Shown here one piece after another: positions 7,898-15,204 of a stretch of 64,000 nt of DNA. Source of the stretch: Rossellomorea aquimaris (GTDB lineage: Bacteria > Bacillota > Bacilli > Bacillales > Bacillaceae_B). How positions within the stretch are numbered: position 1 is the first letter of the stretch; every line of letters begins with the position of its first letter. The notes under the pieces were generated by a model. It was given only the letters and a program-made list of their open reading frames with translations. It was not told the origin of the DNA and did not search any database. The position numbers and the translations under genes were made by a program. The DNA lies in the NCBI RefSeq assembly GCF_035590735.1, contig NZ_CP141595.1, forward strand, positions 1,173,001-1,237,000, given 5' to 3'.

Positions 7898-8068
7898 TCA
7901 TTTCATTTGTGAATCTTTTGCTTTCTGCATGAAATGGTTAAGGTCGATTCCATCATAAATAAGTAAAAAAAGTATTGCTCCTAAAAGGGCACAAATGGCG
8001 ACCTCAGGACCGATGAAAGCGAAGATGCCTCCTAAAATAAACCCAAGTAAAATAAATAAAAACCTCAA
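7898..8068 (-). CDS. small hydrophobic membrane protein
   Basis: 56 residues, nearly all hydrophobic: RFLFILLGFILGGIFAFIG, a short break, then a second helix CALLGAILFLLIYDG and a polar tail DLNHFMQKAKDSQMK. Two membrane helices are likely. I prefer the TTG start at 8066-8068 because GGGAG lies 8-9 nt upstream; the frame is open five codons further to another TTG. It belongs to no family I can name. It sits alone, convergent with the MDR gene and upstream-adjacent to the DUF3951/DUF4003 pair on the same strand. Confidence 0.65.
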   Translation of the reverse strand: MRFLFILLGFILGGIFAFIGPEVAICALLGAILFLLIYDGIDLNHFMQKAKDSQMK

Positions 8069-8147
8069 TGTATCCACTCCCAATCAAATTGCTTTTTAAA
8101 TGGTAACATGAATTTAGGCTTATATGGAGGGGGGATAAGAGGTGTCA

Positions 8148-8372
8148 CTACTTTTTCCCTTCACCTTGATCATCATCTTGCACAATCATTATTTGCTCCT
8201 CATGAAATTCCACTTCCGTCTGTCCGGTCACTTGGTCAAACGGTGTATAAAAGAGGGAGACGCTTTTCTTTTTAACAAACACCTTATAAAAACCGATCAG
8301 CACCAATATGGTTATGGCGGTTGGGAAACCTACAACAAAAAGATCGGTCGGATCCATATCAGGAATCTCCAC
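8148..8372 (-). CDS. DUF3951-like small membrane protein
   Basis: 74 residues. An acidic N terminus (MEIPDMDPTDL) is followed by one membrane helix, FPTAITILVLIGFYKVFV, then KKKSVSLFYTPFDQVTGQ and an acidic tail ending DDDQGEGKK. The Lys-rich stop-transfer followed by FYTPFDQVTGQTEVEFHEE is the pattern I associate with DUF3951. It overlaps the end of the upstream DUF4003 gene by 14 nt, so the two are translationally coupled. A functional partnership is an inference from that coupling; neither family has a known activity. Confidence 0.7.
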   Translation of the reverse strand: MEIPDMDPTDLFVVGFPTAITILVLIGFYKVFVKKKSVSLFYTPFDQVTGQTEVEFHEEQIMIVQDDDQGEGKK

Positions 8373-9336
8373 CCGCGGTTGTCACAGATACAGCCGAAAT
8401 GGTTGCAATCATCGTTGCTTGCTGCGCTTGTATGAGTGTCTCAATGGCAGTCGATAAACTCGCTTGCATCACAGTAGAGTTCTCAATTTTATCACTGATC
8501 AAAAGGTTCACGGCCATCATCAAATTGATATCTTTGTGCCATTTGAAGTGTTTCTCAGAGTTAAGCTCTTCCCAAACATCCTTTACTTGATTCACCAGGT
8601 ACAAGTCGGCATTCACAAAAGATAGTAGAGCGATTTGGGGATAGAACATCGCCTTCGTCTTGATGCCTGCCTGCTTCAAGGTGTCAAACAAATGGATACA
8701 GCGGGTGACAAGCTCATCTTGAGACACTTCATCGTGAAGGGAAAGGATGTGACTCATGCTTTGCAGGTCATTCCCTTTCCTGAATCCGGCATCGTTCAAT
8801 TTCGTATAGAAGCCTTCAATTGTATGGATCAACTCCTCCTGATCCTCTTCTCTTTGAGCAAGCAGAGTGGCGAAGGGATAATCACTATGCCCGGTTAAAA
8901 AGAAATGCTGCTCTCTCATTTTTTTATAAATCTTCATTGCATGATAAGACAGGTCTGTACTGTAATCATCATTCGAAAGCAAGGTCATGGCTGCTATATA
9001 GGTGAACGTTCCTCTTGAAAATCCAGCTTCTACTAAAGAATCATATAAGGCAAGGAATTCATGGAACTTTGCTTCTGGCGTTTCAAAACGTGTATCAAGC
9101 ATCGCCGCAAAAGTAAAACGGATTTCATGCTTTAACGTCGAAAATGCACCAACTTCATTTTTAATATAATCACTGATCTTTACAAAACGGTCGAGGTCAA
9201 AAGCTCGTTCATTTGTTACGTACAACGAAGCTACCATCATTAAAGATCGGGAGTCCGATACCTTCCAGCGCAGTCGCTTCTTTAATTGTGGATAAATATC
9301 CTTGTATTCCTTCACTTTACCCATCACATCATCCAT
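8359..9336 (-). CDS. DUF4003 family protein
   Basis: About 325 residues, all-helical and soluble, with no signal peptide. Repeating blocks such as EIRFTFAAMLDTRFETPEAK, TYIAAMTLLSNDD and HSDYPFATLLAQREEDQEEL suggest tandem helical pairs (an armadillo/TPR-like shape), as in DUF4003 proteins of bacilli. The ATG at 9336 is chosen because AAGGG lies about 11 nt before it; a GTG three codons upstream is too close to that site. It is the first gene of a two-gene minus-strand operon with DUF3951, and is divergent from the XRE regulator. Biochemical role unknown. Confidence 0.8.
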   Translation of the reverse strand: MDDVMGKVKEYKDIYPQLKKRLRWKVSDSRSLMMVASLYVTNERAFDLDRFVKISDYIKNEVGAFSTLKHEIRFTFAAMLDTRFETPEAKFHEFLALYDSLVEAGFSRGTFTYIAAMTLLSNDDYSTDLSYHAMKIYKKMREQHFFLTGHSDYPFATLLAQREEDQEELIHTIEGFYTKLNDAGFRKGNDLQSMSHILSLHDEVSQDELVTRCIHLFDTLKQAGIKTKAMFYPQIALLSFVNADLYLVNQVKDVWEELNSEKHFKWHKDINLMMAVNLLISDKIENSTVMQASLSTAIETLIQAQQATMIATISAVSVTTAGGDS

Positions 9337-9404
9337 CCGGTTCACATCCCTTATTTTGTTAGTTAGTAGGATATACGATTGAATGGTAAAAAAGTTTCGT
9401 TCGA

Positions 9405-9449
9405 ATAATGTAAAGGAACCTTGACGTTAAGTTTCCTTTACATTATGAT
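9405..9449 (+). promoter_or_regulatory. promoter buried in a 42-bp dyad (XRE operator)
   Basis: Arms 9405-9422 and 9429-9446 form an 18-bp inverted repeat with one mismatch (ATAATGTAAAGGAA at one edge, TTCCTTTACATTAT at the other) around the hexanucleotide GACGTT. TTGACG (9421-9426), a 17-nt spacer and TATGAT (9444-9449) make a good sigma-A promoter inside the dyad. A dimer of dimers bound here would block RNA polymerase, so autoregulation by the XRE protein is likely. The same DNA may also control the divergent DUF4003 operon. Confidence 0.7.
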
Positions 9450-9475
9450 ATGGAAATATAAGGAGGTATCCTTCT

Positions 9476-9685
9476 TTGAAAAATAAACTAGTAGAATACC
9501 GGAAGACGTTTGGATACTCACAGGAAAGATTGGCAGCGAGATTAGGTGTTTCGAGGCAAACCATCATCTCGATTGAAAAAGGGAAGTATGACCCTTCTTT
9601 AAATCTGGCTTTTCAGCTGGCAAATGTATTTGAAGCGTCAATTGAAGAGATTTTTATGTATGAAGAGAAAGGGGATAAGAAATAG
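9476..9685 (+). CDS. XRE-family helix-turn-helix regulator (compact)
   Basis: 69 residues, almost entirely one HTH_3 domain: YRKTFGYSQERLAARLGVSR (helices 1-2), QTIISIEKGKYDPSLNLAF (recognition helix and the KYDPSL turn), then AFQLANVFEASIEEIFMYEE. The QTIISIEKGKYDPSL form marks the YozG/YgzD-like subgroup of small XRE regulators, which are usually cotranscribed with a membrane protein. The start is TTG, with AAGGAGG 10-11 nt before it. The stop TAG overlaps the GTG start of the next gene by one base (9685). Confidence 0.9.
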   Translation: MKNKLVEYRKTFGYSQERLAARLGVSRQTIISIEKGKYDPSLNLAFQLANVFEASIEEIFMYEEKGDKK

Positions 9686-10053
9686 TGCTAACAAAAGGAT
9701 ATCTGATTTTAGGTTGGGTTCTTGCCTTACAGACTGCTTTCTTGTTCTTTGTCGGCATAACGGCAGAAGAATTTCCATATTTCGCTCTTACTCCCATGTC
9801 CTTGACTGTTTTGAGTTTTTGCATGCATTATCTCTATCCACAGTTCAAGCAAAAGGATGAGCGGATGAAGGTGATCAGGGAGAAGGGGATCTTTTACTCG
9901 TATTTCGCCATCCTATTCTATCACCTTATTTTTATGACGGTTCTGCAATTTGACATGATCCACCTGACTGCAATGAATCTACTGAATATCATGACCAGCC
10001 TCATCATCATGACGGTATTCATCTCAATGGTCATTATGGCGAAAATCTACTAA
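9685..10053 (+). CDS. four-helix membrane protein partnered with the XRE regulator
   Basis: 122 residues. Four hydrophobic segments are visible at about residues 4-26, 31-49, 72-90 and 95-120 (the last MNLLNIMTSLIIMTVFISMV), split by a charged loop, PQFKQKDERMKVIREKG. The GTG start overlaps the XRE stop codon, so translation is coupled. The order compact XRE plus membrane protein resembles the DUF2178/DUF3796 type pairs of Firmicutes, in which the membrane partner is thought to modulate the regulator. That parallel is an inference. The gene ends 3 nt before a 17-bp repeat hairpin. Confidence 0.75.
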   Translation: MLTKGYLILGWVLALQTAFLFFVGITAEEFPYFALTPMSLTVLSFCMHYLYPQFKQKDERMKVIREKGIFYSYFAILFYHLIFMTVLQFDMIHLTAMNLLNIMTSLIIMTVFISMVIMAKIY

Positions 10054-10056
10054 ATA

Positions 10057-10093
10057 GGAGGGACGGACCTTTGACTCAAAGGTCCGTCCCTCC
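10057..10093. repeat. GAGGGACGGACCTC hairpin, 17-bp perfect stem
   Basis: GGAGGGACGGACCTTTG (10057-10073), loop ACT, CAAAGGTCCGTCCCTCC (10077-10093). It fits between two convergent stop codons with 3 nt and 1 nt to spare. Compared with other copies, the inner stem (CTTTG/CAAAG) has changed on both sides together, i.e. compensated. Confidence 0.85.
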
Positions 10094-10094
10094 T

Positions 10095-11573
10095 TCAGTC
10101 CTTTCTGTTATTGACCTCATAGGCCGCACGGATGGCGGATTCGATTGCCCCTTCTACCCAGCCGTGGAAAGGGGATGTGTGCTCACCGGCAAAGTGGATG
10201 CGGTGTTCTGGTAAGTACAGATGATCAGAAAAGTCCGAAGCCTGGTTGGGAGCGAATAGGGTAAAGCAACCTGCGGAAAACTGGTTTTCTCCCCAGCTAT
10301 AGGAGGCACCGGTGGAAAATTCTTTGTAAACCTGATCGCCATATATCTTATAAAGTCCCTGGAGTGCTTCACGAATCCGTTCATCCTCAGGCAAGCTATT
10401 CCAAAGATTTGCATTTTGTCCCCAGCTGTAACTACCGAGCATGACACCTGGGCCGGCGACTCCAATATTATGACTAGGGCGGTACGTATACCGGATGGGA
10501 AGATCTGTTATGATATTTCCAATTTTATAGGTTTCCCAAAACTTTGATCTAAACTCCAATCCGATCTTTACAGACGACACATAATTAAGTTCCCGTATCG
10601 CCTTCCATTTATGAAAGGAAATCGATTCATGGGGGTGGACATCAATAAATTGAAAAACAGAATAAGGAACCGTAACGATGGTGTAATCCCCTTGAAAACG
10701 ATGATAACGGTTTGTGGTGCGGTCCCTCACTATGACTTCAACACCATCATCCTTCTGAATGATCCCATGAACTTTTTGGGAATAGAGGATATTCTGCTGG
10801 AGTTCTGGCAAAAAGGAGTATGGAAGTTTATCATTCCCTCCATCAATTTCATAAAACTTTAATTTATCATTGAAAACCGTACGGACAATGTCCAGGAGAA
10901 TATCAACGAATGCTAGTTCCGGAAATCCTTCAATGCCCAATAGGACCTTTACGATCCGGATGGCTTCCGGGGAAAGGGACGTTCCGATCGGATTGAATCG
11001 TAAGAAGACATCAAATGAATAATGATCAAACTTGATTCGCAGCCTTTCTTGTTCTTCAGGGCTTGCTTTTTCGTACAAGTCTAAAAACGGCTTTACAGCT
11101 GACGATAATAATTCAATGGCCGTTTTCCCCTGTTCTTCAGGAGGTAAAGGATAATTGAAAATATCAGGGTTAGTGTTGTAGTTGGAATCTGTCGTCTGGA
11201 TTCCATTCACGAGATAGAGATCGCTCTTATTTATAAACTCATTTGTTGGTAAGTTGAATTTACGAATATATTCGAATACTAAATCATGCGTTTCCGGAAA
11301 TCGCATAGCACCTACATCGAGATATTGGCCTTCTGAAAAAGGCTGACGCAACGTATATACCCTTCCGCCTATGCGATCATTTCCTTCGAGGATCGTAACG
11401 GTATGACCTGCTTTTTTCAAAAGGGAGCCTGCCACCAGACCTGCCATGCCTGCCCCTATAATAATCACATTCTTTGGTTCATGTGTGGGAACCAATCCAT
11501 TTTTCACAATGGATACCATGTCATCTGGATAAGAAAGATCACCGTAATTGTGATTATCAGCTCTATTCTTCAT
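10095..11573 (-). CDS. flavin monoamine oxidase / L-amino-acid oxidase-like protein
   Basis: 492 residues. The FAD-binding dinucleotide fold begins at about residue 36 with NVIIIGAGMAGLVAGSLLKK and continues ILEGNDRIGGRVYT, the flavin-containing amine oxidase signature. YLDVGAMRFPETHDLVFEYI is the second conserved block. The C terminus (IHFAGEHTSPFHGWVEGAIE) is the closing FAD motif. The roughly 35-residue N-terminal extension and the GAMRFP block place it with bacterial L-amino-acid oxidases (B. subtilis YobN-like). These oxidatively deaminate amino acids, making 2-oxo acid, ammonia and H2O2. No Tat or Sec signal is visible, so it is probably cytosolic. An AGGGGGAG site stands 7-8 nt before the ATG. 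It is monocistronic between two repeat hairpins. Confidence 0.88.
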   Translation of the reverse strand: MKNRADNHNYGDLSYPDDMVSIVKNGLVPTHEPKNVIIIGAGMAGLVAGSLLKKAGHTVTILEGNDRIGGRVYTLRQPFSEGQYLDVGAMRFPETHDLVFEYIRKFNLPTNEFINKSDLYLVNGIQTTDSNYNTNPDIFNYPLPPEEQGKTAIELLSSAVKPFLDLYEKASPEEQERLRIKFDHYSFDVFLRFNPIGTSLSPEAIRIVKVLLGIEGFPELAFVDILLDIVRTVFNDKLKFYEIDGGNDKLPYSFLPELQQNILYSQKVHGIIQKDDGVEVIVRDRTTNRYHRFQGDYTIVTVPYSVFQFIDVHPHESISFHKWKAIRELNYVSSVKIGLEFRSKFWETYKIGNIITDLPIRYTYRPSHNIGVAGPGVMLGSYSWGQNANLWNSLPEDERIREALQGLYKIYGDQVYKEFSTGASYSWGENQFSAGCFTLFAPNQASDFSDHLYLPEHRIHFAGEHTSPFHGWVEGAIESAIRAAYEVNNRKD

Positions 11574-11676
11574 TTATTTCTCCCCCTTAAGCCGAAGCTA
11601 CACTACTTATATATATGATTTAAGAGAGTGAGAATAGACGGTTTAGATATAGTTCCTATTCTCTAACTTGTAAAAA

Positions 11677-11718
11677 ATAAACAGGGACGGACCTTGAGAA
11701 AGGTCCGTCCCTGTTTAT
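11677..11718. repeat. GGGACGGACC hairpin, 19-bp stem
   Basis: Positions 11677-11695 (ATAAACAGGGACGGACCTT) pair perfectly with 11700-11718 across the loop GAGA. The outer stem (ATAAAC/GTTTAT) differs from other copies but still pairs. It stops 2 nt before the ArsR stop codon. Confidence 0.85.
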
Positions 11719-11720
11719 GA

Positions 11721-12038
11721 TCAATCTTCGTCCTCGACAAGATATTTAAGTTTGGACAACTTGTTGGTCCAAAACTGTTCGTAATACGCTAACCAGTCCT
11801 TTAATTCTGCCAACGGCTCAGGCTGCAGGCGATAGATTTTTTCCCTGCCGACTTTTTTTCCATATACCAATTCGGCTTCAGAAAGTATGGTGAGATGCTT
11901 TGCAATGGCAGTCCGGCTCATTGGGAAATGGGAAGTCAGAGTAGAAATGGGCATTTCTTTTTCAGAAAGTAGTCGAAGCACTTCCCGGCGGGTCGGGTCT
12001 GCAATCGCTTGAAACACATCATGTTTAACAGCAGGCAT
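11721..12038 (-). CDS. ArsR-family winged-helix repressor (SdpR-like)
   Basis: 105 residues: VFQAIADPTRREVLRLLSEK, the standard ArsR opening, then STLTSHFPMSRTAIAKHLTI (recognition helix) and ELVYGKKVGREKIYRLQPEP (wing). The C terminus LAYYEQFWTNKLSKLKYLV is typical of the ArsR proteins that pair with AHSA1/SRPBCC proteins. The CxC metal-binding motif is missing, so this is not a metal sensor. Its ATG directly abuts the stop codon of the SRPBCC gene upstream, giving a tight two-gene operon. Twin ACCAATTGGT/ACCATATGGT palindromes in the promoter are the probable autoregulatory sites. Confidence 0.9.
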   Translation of the reverse strand: MPAVKHDVFQAIADPTRREVLRLLSEKEMPISTLTSHFPMSRTAIAKHLTILSEAELVYGKKVGREKIYRLQPEPLAELKDWLAYYEQFWTNKLSKLKYLVEDED

Positions 12039-12464
12039 TTAACCTTCTACTACCTTTCTCAGCTTCTCATCCACAATGCCAACCCAACCGTTGGTCATTC
12101 TGTCGCGAATGACAGTGCTTTTTTCATTAGCTTTGGAAACGACCGCATCATCATGTTTCCAGCCGCCATGGATAAGCGTAAATTCTGTTTGATCTCCTAC
12201 CTCTTTTAAAAGGAAAGAAACAACCCAGCCATCTGTATCCCATGAAAAAGACAACTTATGGGGAGGATCAATCTCCAATACCTTGCAAGGAGAGGGTCCA
12301 AAAGGGGATTGAATATGAAATTCATGACCTACTTCCGGTTCAAAATCATTGGGCATGAACCAAGAGGAAATCCCATCTGACGTAGAAACTGCGTCCCATA
12401 CCTTTTGGATGGGAGCTTTGAATAGAACGGTTTGTTTAATATCTTCTAATTGATTTGATTTCAT
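12039..12464 (-). CDS. SRPBCC (AHSA1/START-like) protein
   Basis: 141 residues of the AHSA1 family: an N-terminal strand with [20 protein letters not shown], then [20 protein letters not shown] and [16 protein letters not shown], and a C-terminal long helix ending [11 protein letters not shown]. The fold is a helix-grip cavity that binds a hydrophobic ligand; the natural ligand is not known. It is the first gene of the operon with the ArsR repressor, an arrangement in which the SRPBCC protein may sense or modify the inducing compound. Note three other SRPBCC genes in the window, each tied to a regulator. Confidence 0.88.
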   Translation of the reverse strand: MKSNQLEDIKQTVLFKAPIQKVWDAVSTSDGISSWFMPNDFEPEVGHEFHIQSPFGPSPCKVLEIDPPHKLSFSWDTDGWVVSFLLKEVGDQTEFTLIHGGWKHDDAVVSKANEKSTVIRDRMTNGWVGIVDEKLRKVVEG

Positions 12465-12494
12465 GAATGTCTCCTGCTTTCTTTAGGAATAAGT

Positions 12495-12546
12495 AACACC
12501 AATTGGTTTCGTTTTTATAATATAACACCATATGGTTTCGTGTCAA
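12495..12546 (-). promoter_or_regulatory. promoter with twin ArsR-type operators
   Basis: Two direct copies of an 18-mer, AACACCAATTGGTTTCGT (12495-12512) and AACACCATATGGTTTCGT (12524-12541), are 29 nt apart, and each has a palindromic core (ACCAATTGGT, ACCATATGGT). On the minus strand TTGACA (12546-12541) is followed after 16-18 nt by TATATT/TATTAT. One operator therefore lies in the promoter spacer and the other over the start site. This is a textbook repressor layout for the SRPBCC-ArsR operon. Confidence 0.75.
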
Positions 12547-12757
12547 TATATTGAAATGAAAAAAGAAGGATATAGATGGGCGTTTGTAGAAGTAGAGTTT
12601 CGGTAGCCGTAGTGTAGTATATGTTCTGCAGGTGAAATTTAATCGGTAAACACCGTGGTCATATCATTATATAGCCACCGGTCACACAAAAGCACAGAAT
12701 GACAGGATGACACAAATTCAGGATGATACATTTAGATAGCGGGGAGGAGAAACTCGA

Positions 12758-13615
12758 GTGGAAATGCTGCACAGGATGAATGATTGCATTCAGTATATAG
12801 AGGACAACTTGGACGGGGAAGTCAGGATGGAAGAACTTGCCCGGTTGTCACTCAGTTCAAAGTTTCACTTTCAAAGGCTGTTTTCTCTTGTAACCGGGTA
12901 TACAGTGGCTGATTATGTCCGGAAGAGAAGGCTAACATTAGCCGCCCAGGAACTGATCAACCAGAATGCAAAGGTCATTGACGTTGCTTTCAAGTACGGA
13001 TATGAAACACCGGAATCCTTCTCGAAAGCCTTTCGGAAGGCCCATGGAGTTTCGCCGTCCCAAGTAAGGGAAGCTGGAACCTCCTTGAAGGCATTTCCGC
13101 GAATATCCTTCCAAATACAGCTTAAAGGAGAAGTCGAAATGGATTATAAAATTGTAGATAAAGAAGCATTTCAAGTGATTGGAAAAGGAAAAAGAGTTTC
13201 TACCTGTAACGGTGAGAATTTGAAAGACATCCCTGCATTTTGGGATGAAGTGAACACGACTGACTTAGACAAGTTGATTTGTGAAGCTGCAGGAAATAAC
13301 GAGATGCTCGGGATCTGTATGGAGTTTGACCATCCCAATGAAGAGTTCACCTATTTTATCGGTGCGGAGAAAAAGAGTGAGGAAGATGGTTCATTGGAGG
13401 TAAAAGAGATTCCGGCTGCAACCTGGGCAGTCTTTGAATCTGTTGGTCCGATGCCACATGCAATCCAAGGAGTATGGAAGCGAATCTACTCTGAATGGTT
13501 TCCCTCTACCGGGTATGAACATGGCGGAGGACCGGAGTTTGAATTGTACCCGCCTGGAAACCCGAATGACGAGAATTATCGTTGTGAGATATGGATTCCG
13601 ATTATGAAAAAATAA
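12758..13615 (+). CDS. AraC-family regulator with GyrI-like effector domain
   Basis: 285 residues. The N-terminal double HTH (about residues 5-105) includes CIQYIEDNLDGEVRMEELAR, SSKFHFQRLFSLVTGYTVAD and VAFKYGYETPESFSKAFRKA, all AraC/XylS landmarks. The C-terminal part (about 125-285) is a GyrI/BmrR-like effector-binding domain with FQVIGKGKRVSTC, AAGNNEMLGICMEF and the ending YRCEIWIPIMKK. Such Rob/SoxS-like fusions bind hydrophobic drugs or dyes and activate efflux or stress genes. The start is GTG with GGGGAGGAG upstream; an ATG two codons later is possible. No target gene is adjacent, and it has its own terminator at 13624-13654. Confidence 0.9.
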   Translation: MEMLHRMNDCIQYIEDNLDGEVRMEELARLSLSSKFHFQRLFSLVTGYTVADYVRKRRLTLAAQELINQNAKVIDVAFKYGYETPESFSKAFRKAHGVSPSQVREAGTSLKAFPRISFQIQLKGEVEMDYKIVDKEAFQVIGKGKRVSTCNGENLKDIPAFWDEVNTTDLDKLICEAAGNNEMLGICMEFDHPNEEFTYFIGAEKKSEEDGSLEVKEIPAATWAVFESVGPMPHAIQGVWKRIYSEWFPSTGYEHGGGPEFELYPPGNPNDENYRCEIWIPIMKK

Positions 13616-13623
13616 GGATAGAC

Positions 13624-13654
13624 AGCCCCTTTGCGGATGACGTAAAGGGGCTTT
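13624..13654 (+). terminator. intrinsic terminator after the AraC-type gene
   Basis: AGCCCCTTT (13624-13632) pairs with AAAGGGGCT (13644-13652), followed by a short T run. Confidence 0.7.
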
Positions 13655-13687
13655 AGTATGAATAAGCTGGACAGTTTTTATTCGCTC

Positions 13688-13738
13688 TTGATTCACCTTG
13701 TTCATCATGTTACTATAAAGTCACATATTATATGTGAC
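13688..13738 (+). promoter_or_regulatory. promoter and 19-bp operator of the ArsR-SRPBCC fusion gene
   Basis: TTGATT (13688-13693), a 17-nt spacer and TACTAT (13711-13716) are followed immediately by a perfect palindrome, GTCACATA-TTA-TATGTGAC (13720-13738), over the likely transcription start. A further GTTCACATGT half-site lies at about 13744. Autorepression by the downstream ArsR domain is the simplest reading. Confidence 0.7.
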
Positions 13739-13781
13739 CAATCGTTCACATGTAAAACAAAATGAAAGGATCGTTAATATG

Positions 13782-14555
13782 AAGGACGAACTTTCCACTT
13801 TATTTAAGGCGCTGGGGCACCCGATAAGAAGGGAAATCCTGGACCTGTTGAAACAGTCAGCAAGAACAACCGGTGAGCTGAATGAGCATTTTCCCGAGGT
13901 GACTAGATATGCGATCATGAAACATTTGACGATCTTGGAGGAAGGAAATTTGGTGGTGGTGAAGCGGGAAGGCAAGTATAGACGGAATTATCTTAACGCG
14001 GTTCCACTGCAGGAAATGCACAATCGGTGGGTAGGAAAGTATATGGAGTCTACCGCCAATTCGCTGTTAAAGTTACGGGCATTGGCAGAAAACAAAGGGG
14101 GAGAAGAAGGAATGGAACAAAGTAAAGTTTTTCGTATTGAGCAAGAAGTGATGATAGATGCACCAAGGGATCAGGTATTTAAAGCGTTAACCGAGCAAGC
14201 GGGGGATTGGTGGGAGTTTAAATTGGCTCCTGAGGGAGTAAGTTCACAATTCACATTCGATCCTGTACCTGGCGGGCAATTCATTGAGAGATGGCGTGAA
14301 AATGAAGGGGCTCTGTGGGGAGCGGTGTATTACGTAAACGCTCCGGAAGAAATCCGTCTTCACGGGCATCTTGGCATGCAAGGCGCAGTCAATAGTGCTT
14401 ATACGTATAGGCTCGTTGAAAAAGGTGAATCCACTTTACTTCATTTATCCCATGCTGCTTCAGGAGTCATCGAAGACGATTGGGAAGAAAAACATTCTGA
14501 AGGATGGAAATATCTGCTTGGCACACTTCTGAAAAATTATGTTGAATCGAAATAA
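13782..14555 (+). CDS. ArsR-SRPBCC fusion protein
   Basis: 257 residues with two domains. Residues 1-90 are an ArsR winged helix (LFKALGHPIRREILDLLKQS, then RYAIMKHLTILEEGNLVVVK). After a charged linker ENKGGEEGMEQ, residues about 112-257 form an AHSA1/SRPBCC domain (EQEVMIDAPRDQVFKALTEQ to HSEGWKYLLGTLLKNYVESK). This joins in one chain the two proteins that are separate at 11.7-12.5 kb, suggesting the SRPBCC cavity is the inducer-binding part of the repressor. The ATG at 13782 has AAAGGA 9 nt upstream; the frame is open further up, but over the operator. The next SRPBCC gene begins 46 nt later. Confidence 0.88.
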   Translation, partial: KDELSTLFKALGHPIRREILDLLKQSARTTGELNEHFPEVTRYAIMKHLTILEEGNLVVVKREGKYRRNYLNAVPLQEMHNRWVGKYMESTANSLLKLRALAENKGGEEGMEQSKVFRIEQEVMIDAPRDQVFKALTEQAGDWWEFKLAPEGVSSQFTFDPVPGGQFIERWRENEGALWGAVYYVNAPEEIRLHGHLGMQGAVNSAYTYRLVEKGESTLLHLSHAASGVIEDDWEEKHSEGWKYLLGTLLKNYVESK

Positions 14556-14601
14556 ATACAGTGGCATCTTATGCTTTATGAAGTTAAAGGAGATAAAGAA
14601 A

Positions 14602-15036
14602 ATGGTAGATGTTTTTACAGATATCACAATTCGCTGTCCACATCAAAAGGTATCAGAATATGCAGCTGACCCTGATAACGCACCAGAGTGGTACGTCAAT
14701 ATTGATTCAGCCGAATGGTTAACGAATCAGCCCTTGTCCATTCATTCCCAAATCGCATTTAAAGCAAAATTTTTAGGCAGGGAACTATCCTATGTATATG
14801 AAATAAAAGAGTACTCACCAGGGGAAAAACTTGTCATGAAAACAGCGAACGGCCCGTTCCCTATGGAAACGACCTATACGTGGGAAGCGGTTGATGACCA
14901 GCTGACAAGGATGACCCTTCAAAACAAAGGGAATCCCACTGGTTTCTCAAAATGGATGACTCCACTTATGTCCACCATGATGAAAAAAGCGAATAAGAAG
15001 GATTTAAAGAGAATTAAGGAGATACTGGAGAATTAA
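14602..15036 (+). CDS. SRPBCC-family protein (polyketide cyclase/START type)
   Basis: 144 residues: N-terminal strand DVFTDITIRCPHQKVSEYAA, then the PDNAPEWYVNIDSAEWL helix, FKAKFLGRELSYVYEIKEY, and a C-terminal helix MKKANKKDLKRIKEIL. It matches the CoxG/polyketide-cyclase branch of the helix-grip fold. The ATG at 14602 follows AAAGGAG by 8 nt; the longer open frame overlaps the previous gene without family sequence. It probably lies in one operon with the ArsR-SRPBCC fusion upstream (46-nt gap). The ligand is unknown. Confidence 0.85.
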   Translation: MVDVFTDITIRCPHQKVSEYAADPDNAPEWYVNIDSAEWLTNQPLSIHSQIAFKAKFLGRELSYVYEIKEYSPGEKLVMKTANGPFPMETTYTWEAVDDQLTRMTLQNKGNPTGFSKWMTPLMSTMMKKANKKDLKRIKEILEN

Positions 15037-15204
15037 GAGAAAGAAAAAAATTCAATGATCGAACAATAGACACTCTCTCTATTTAGGGATGAGTGTATTT
15101 TCTCATGTATAGGGAGTAAAAAATTCAAGCTGATTTCCTCCAACAATCACAGTGAATTTGTTACACTATTTAAGTTGCTAAATCGTTAATCATTGGAGGA
15201 AGTT

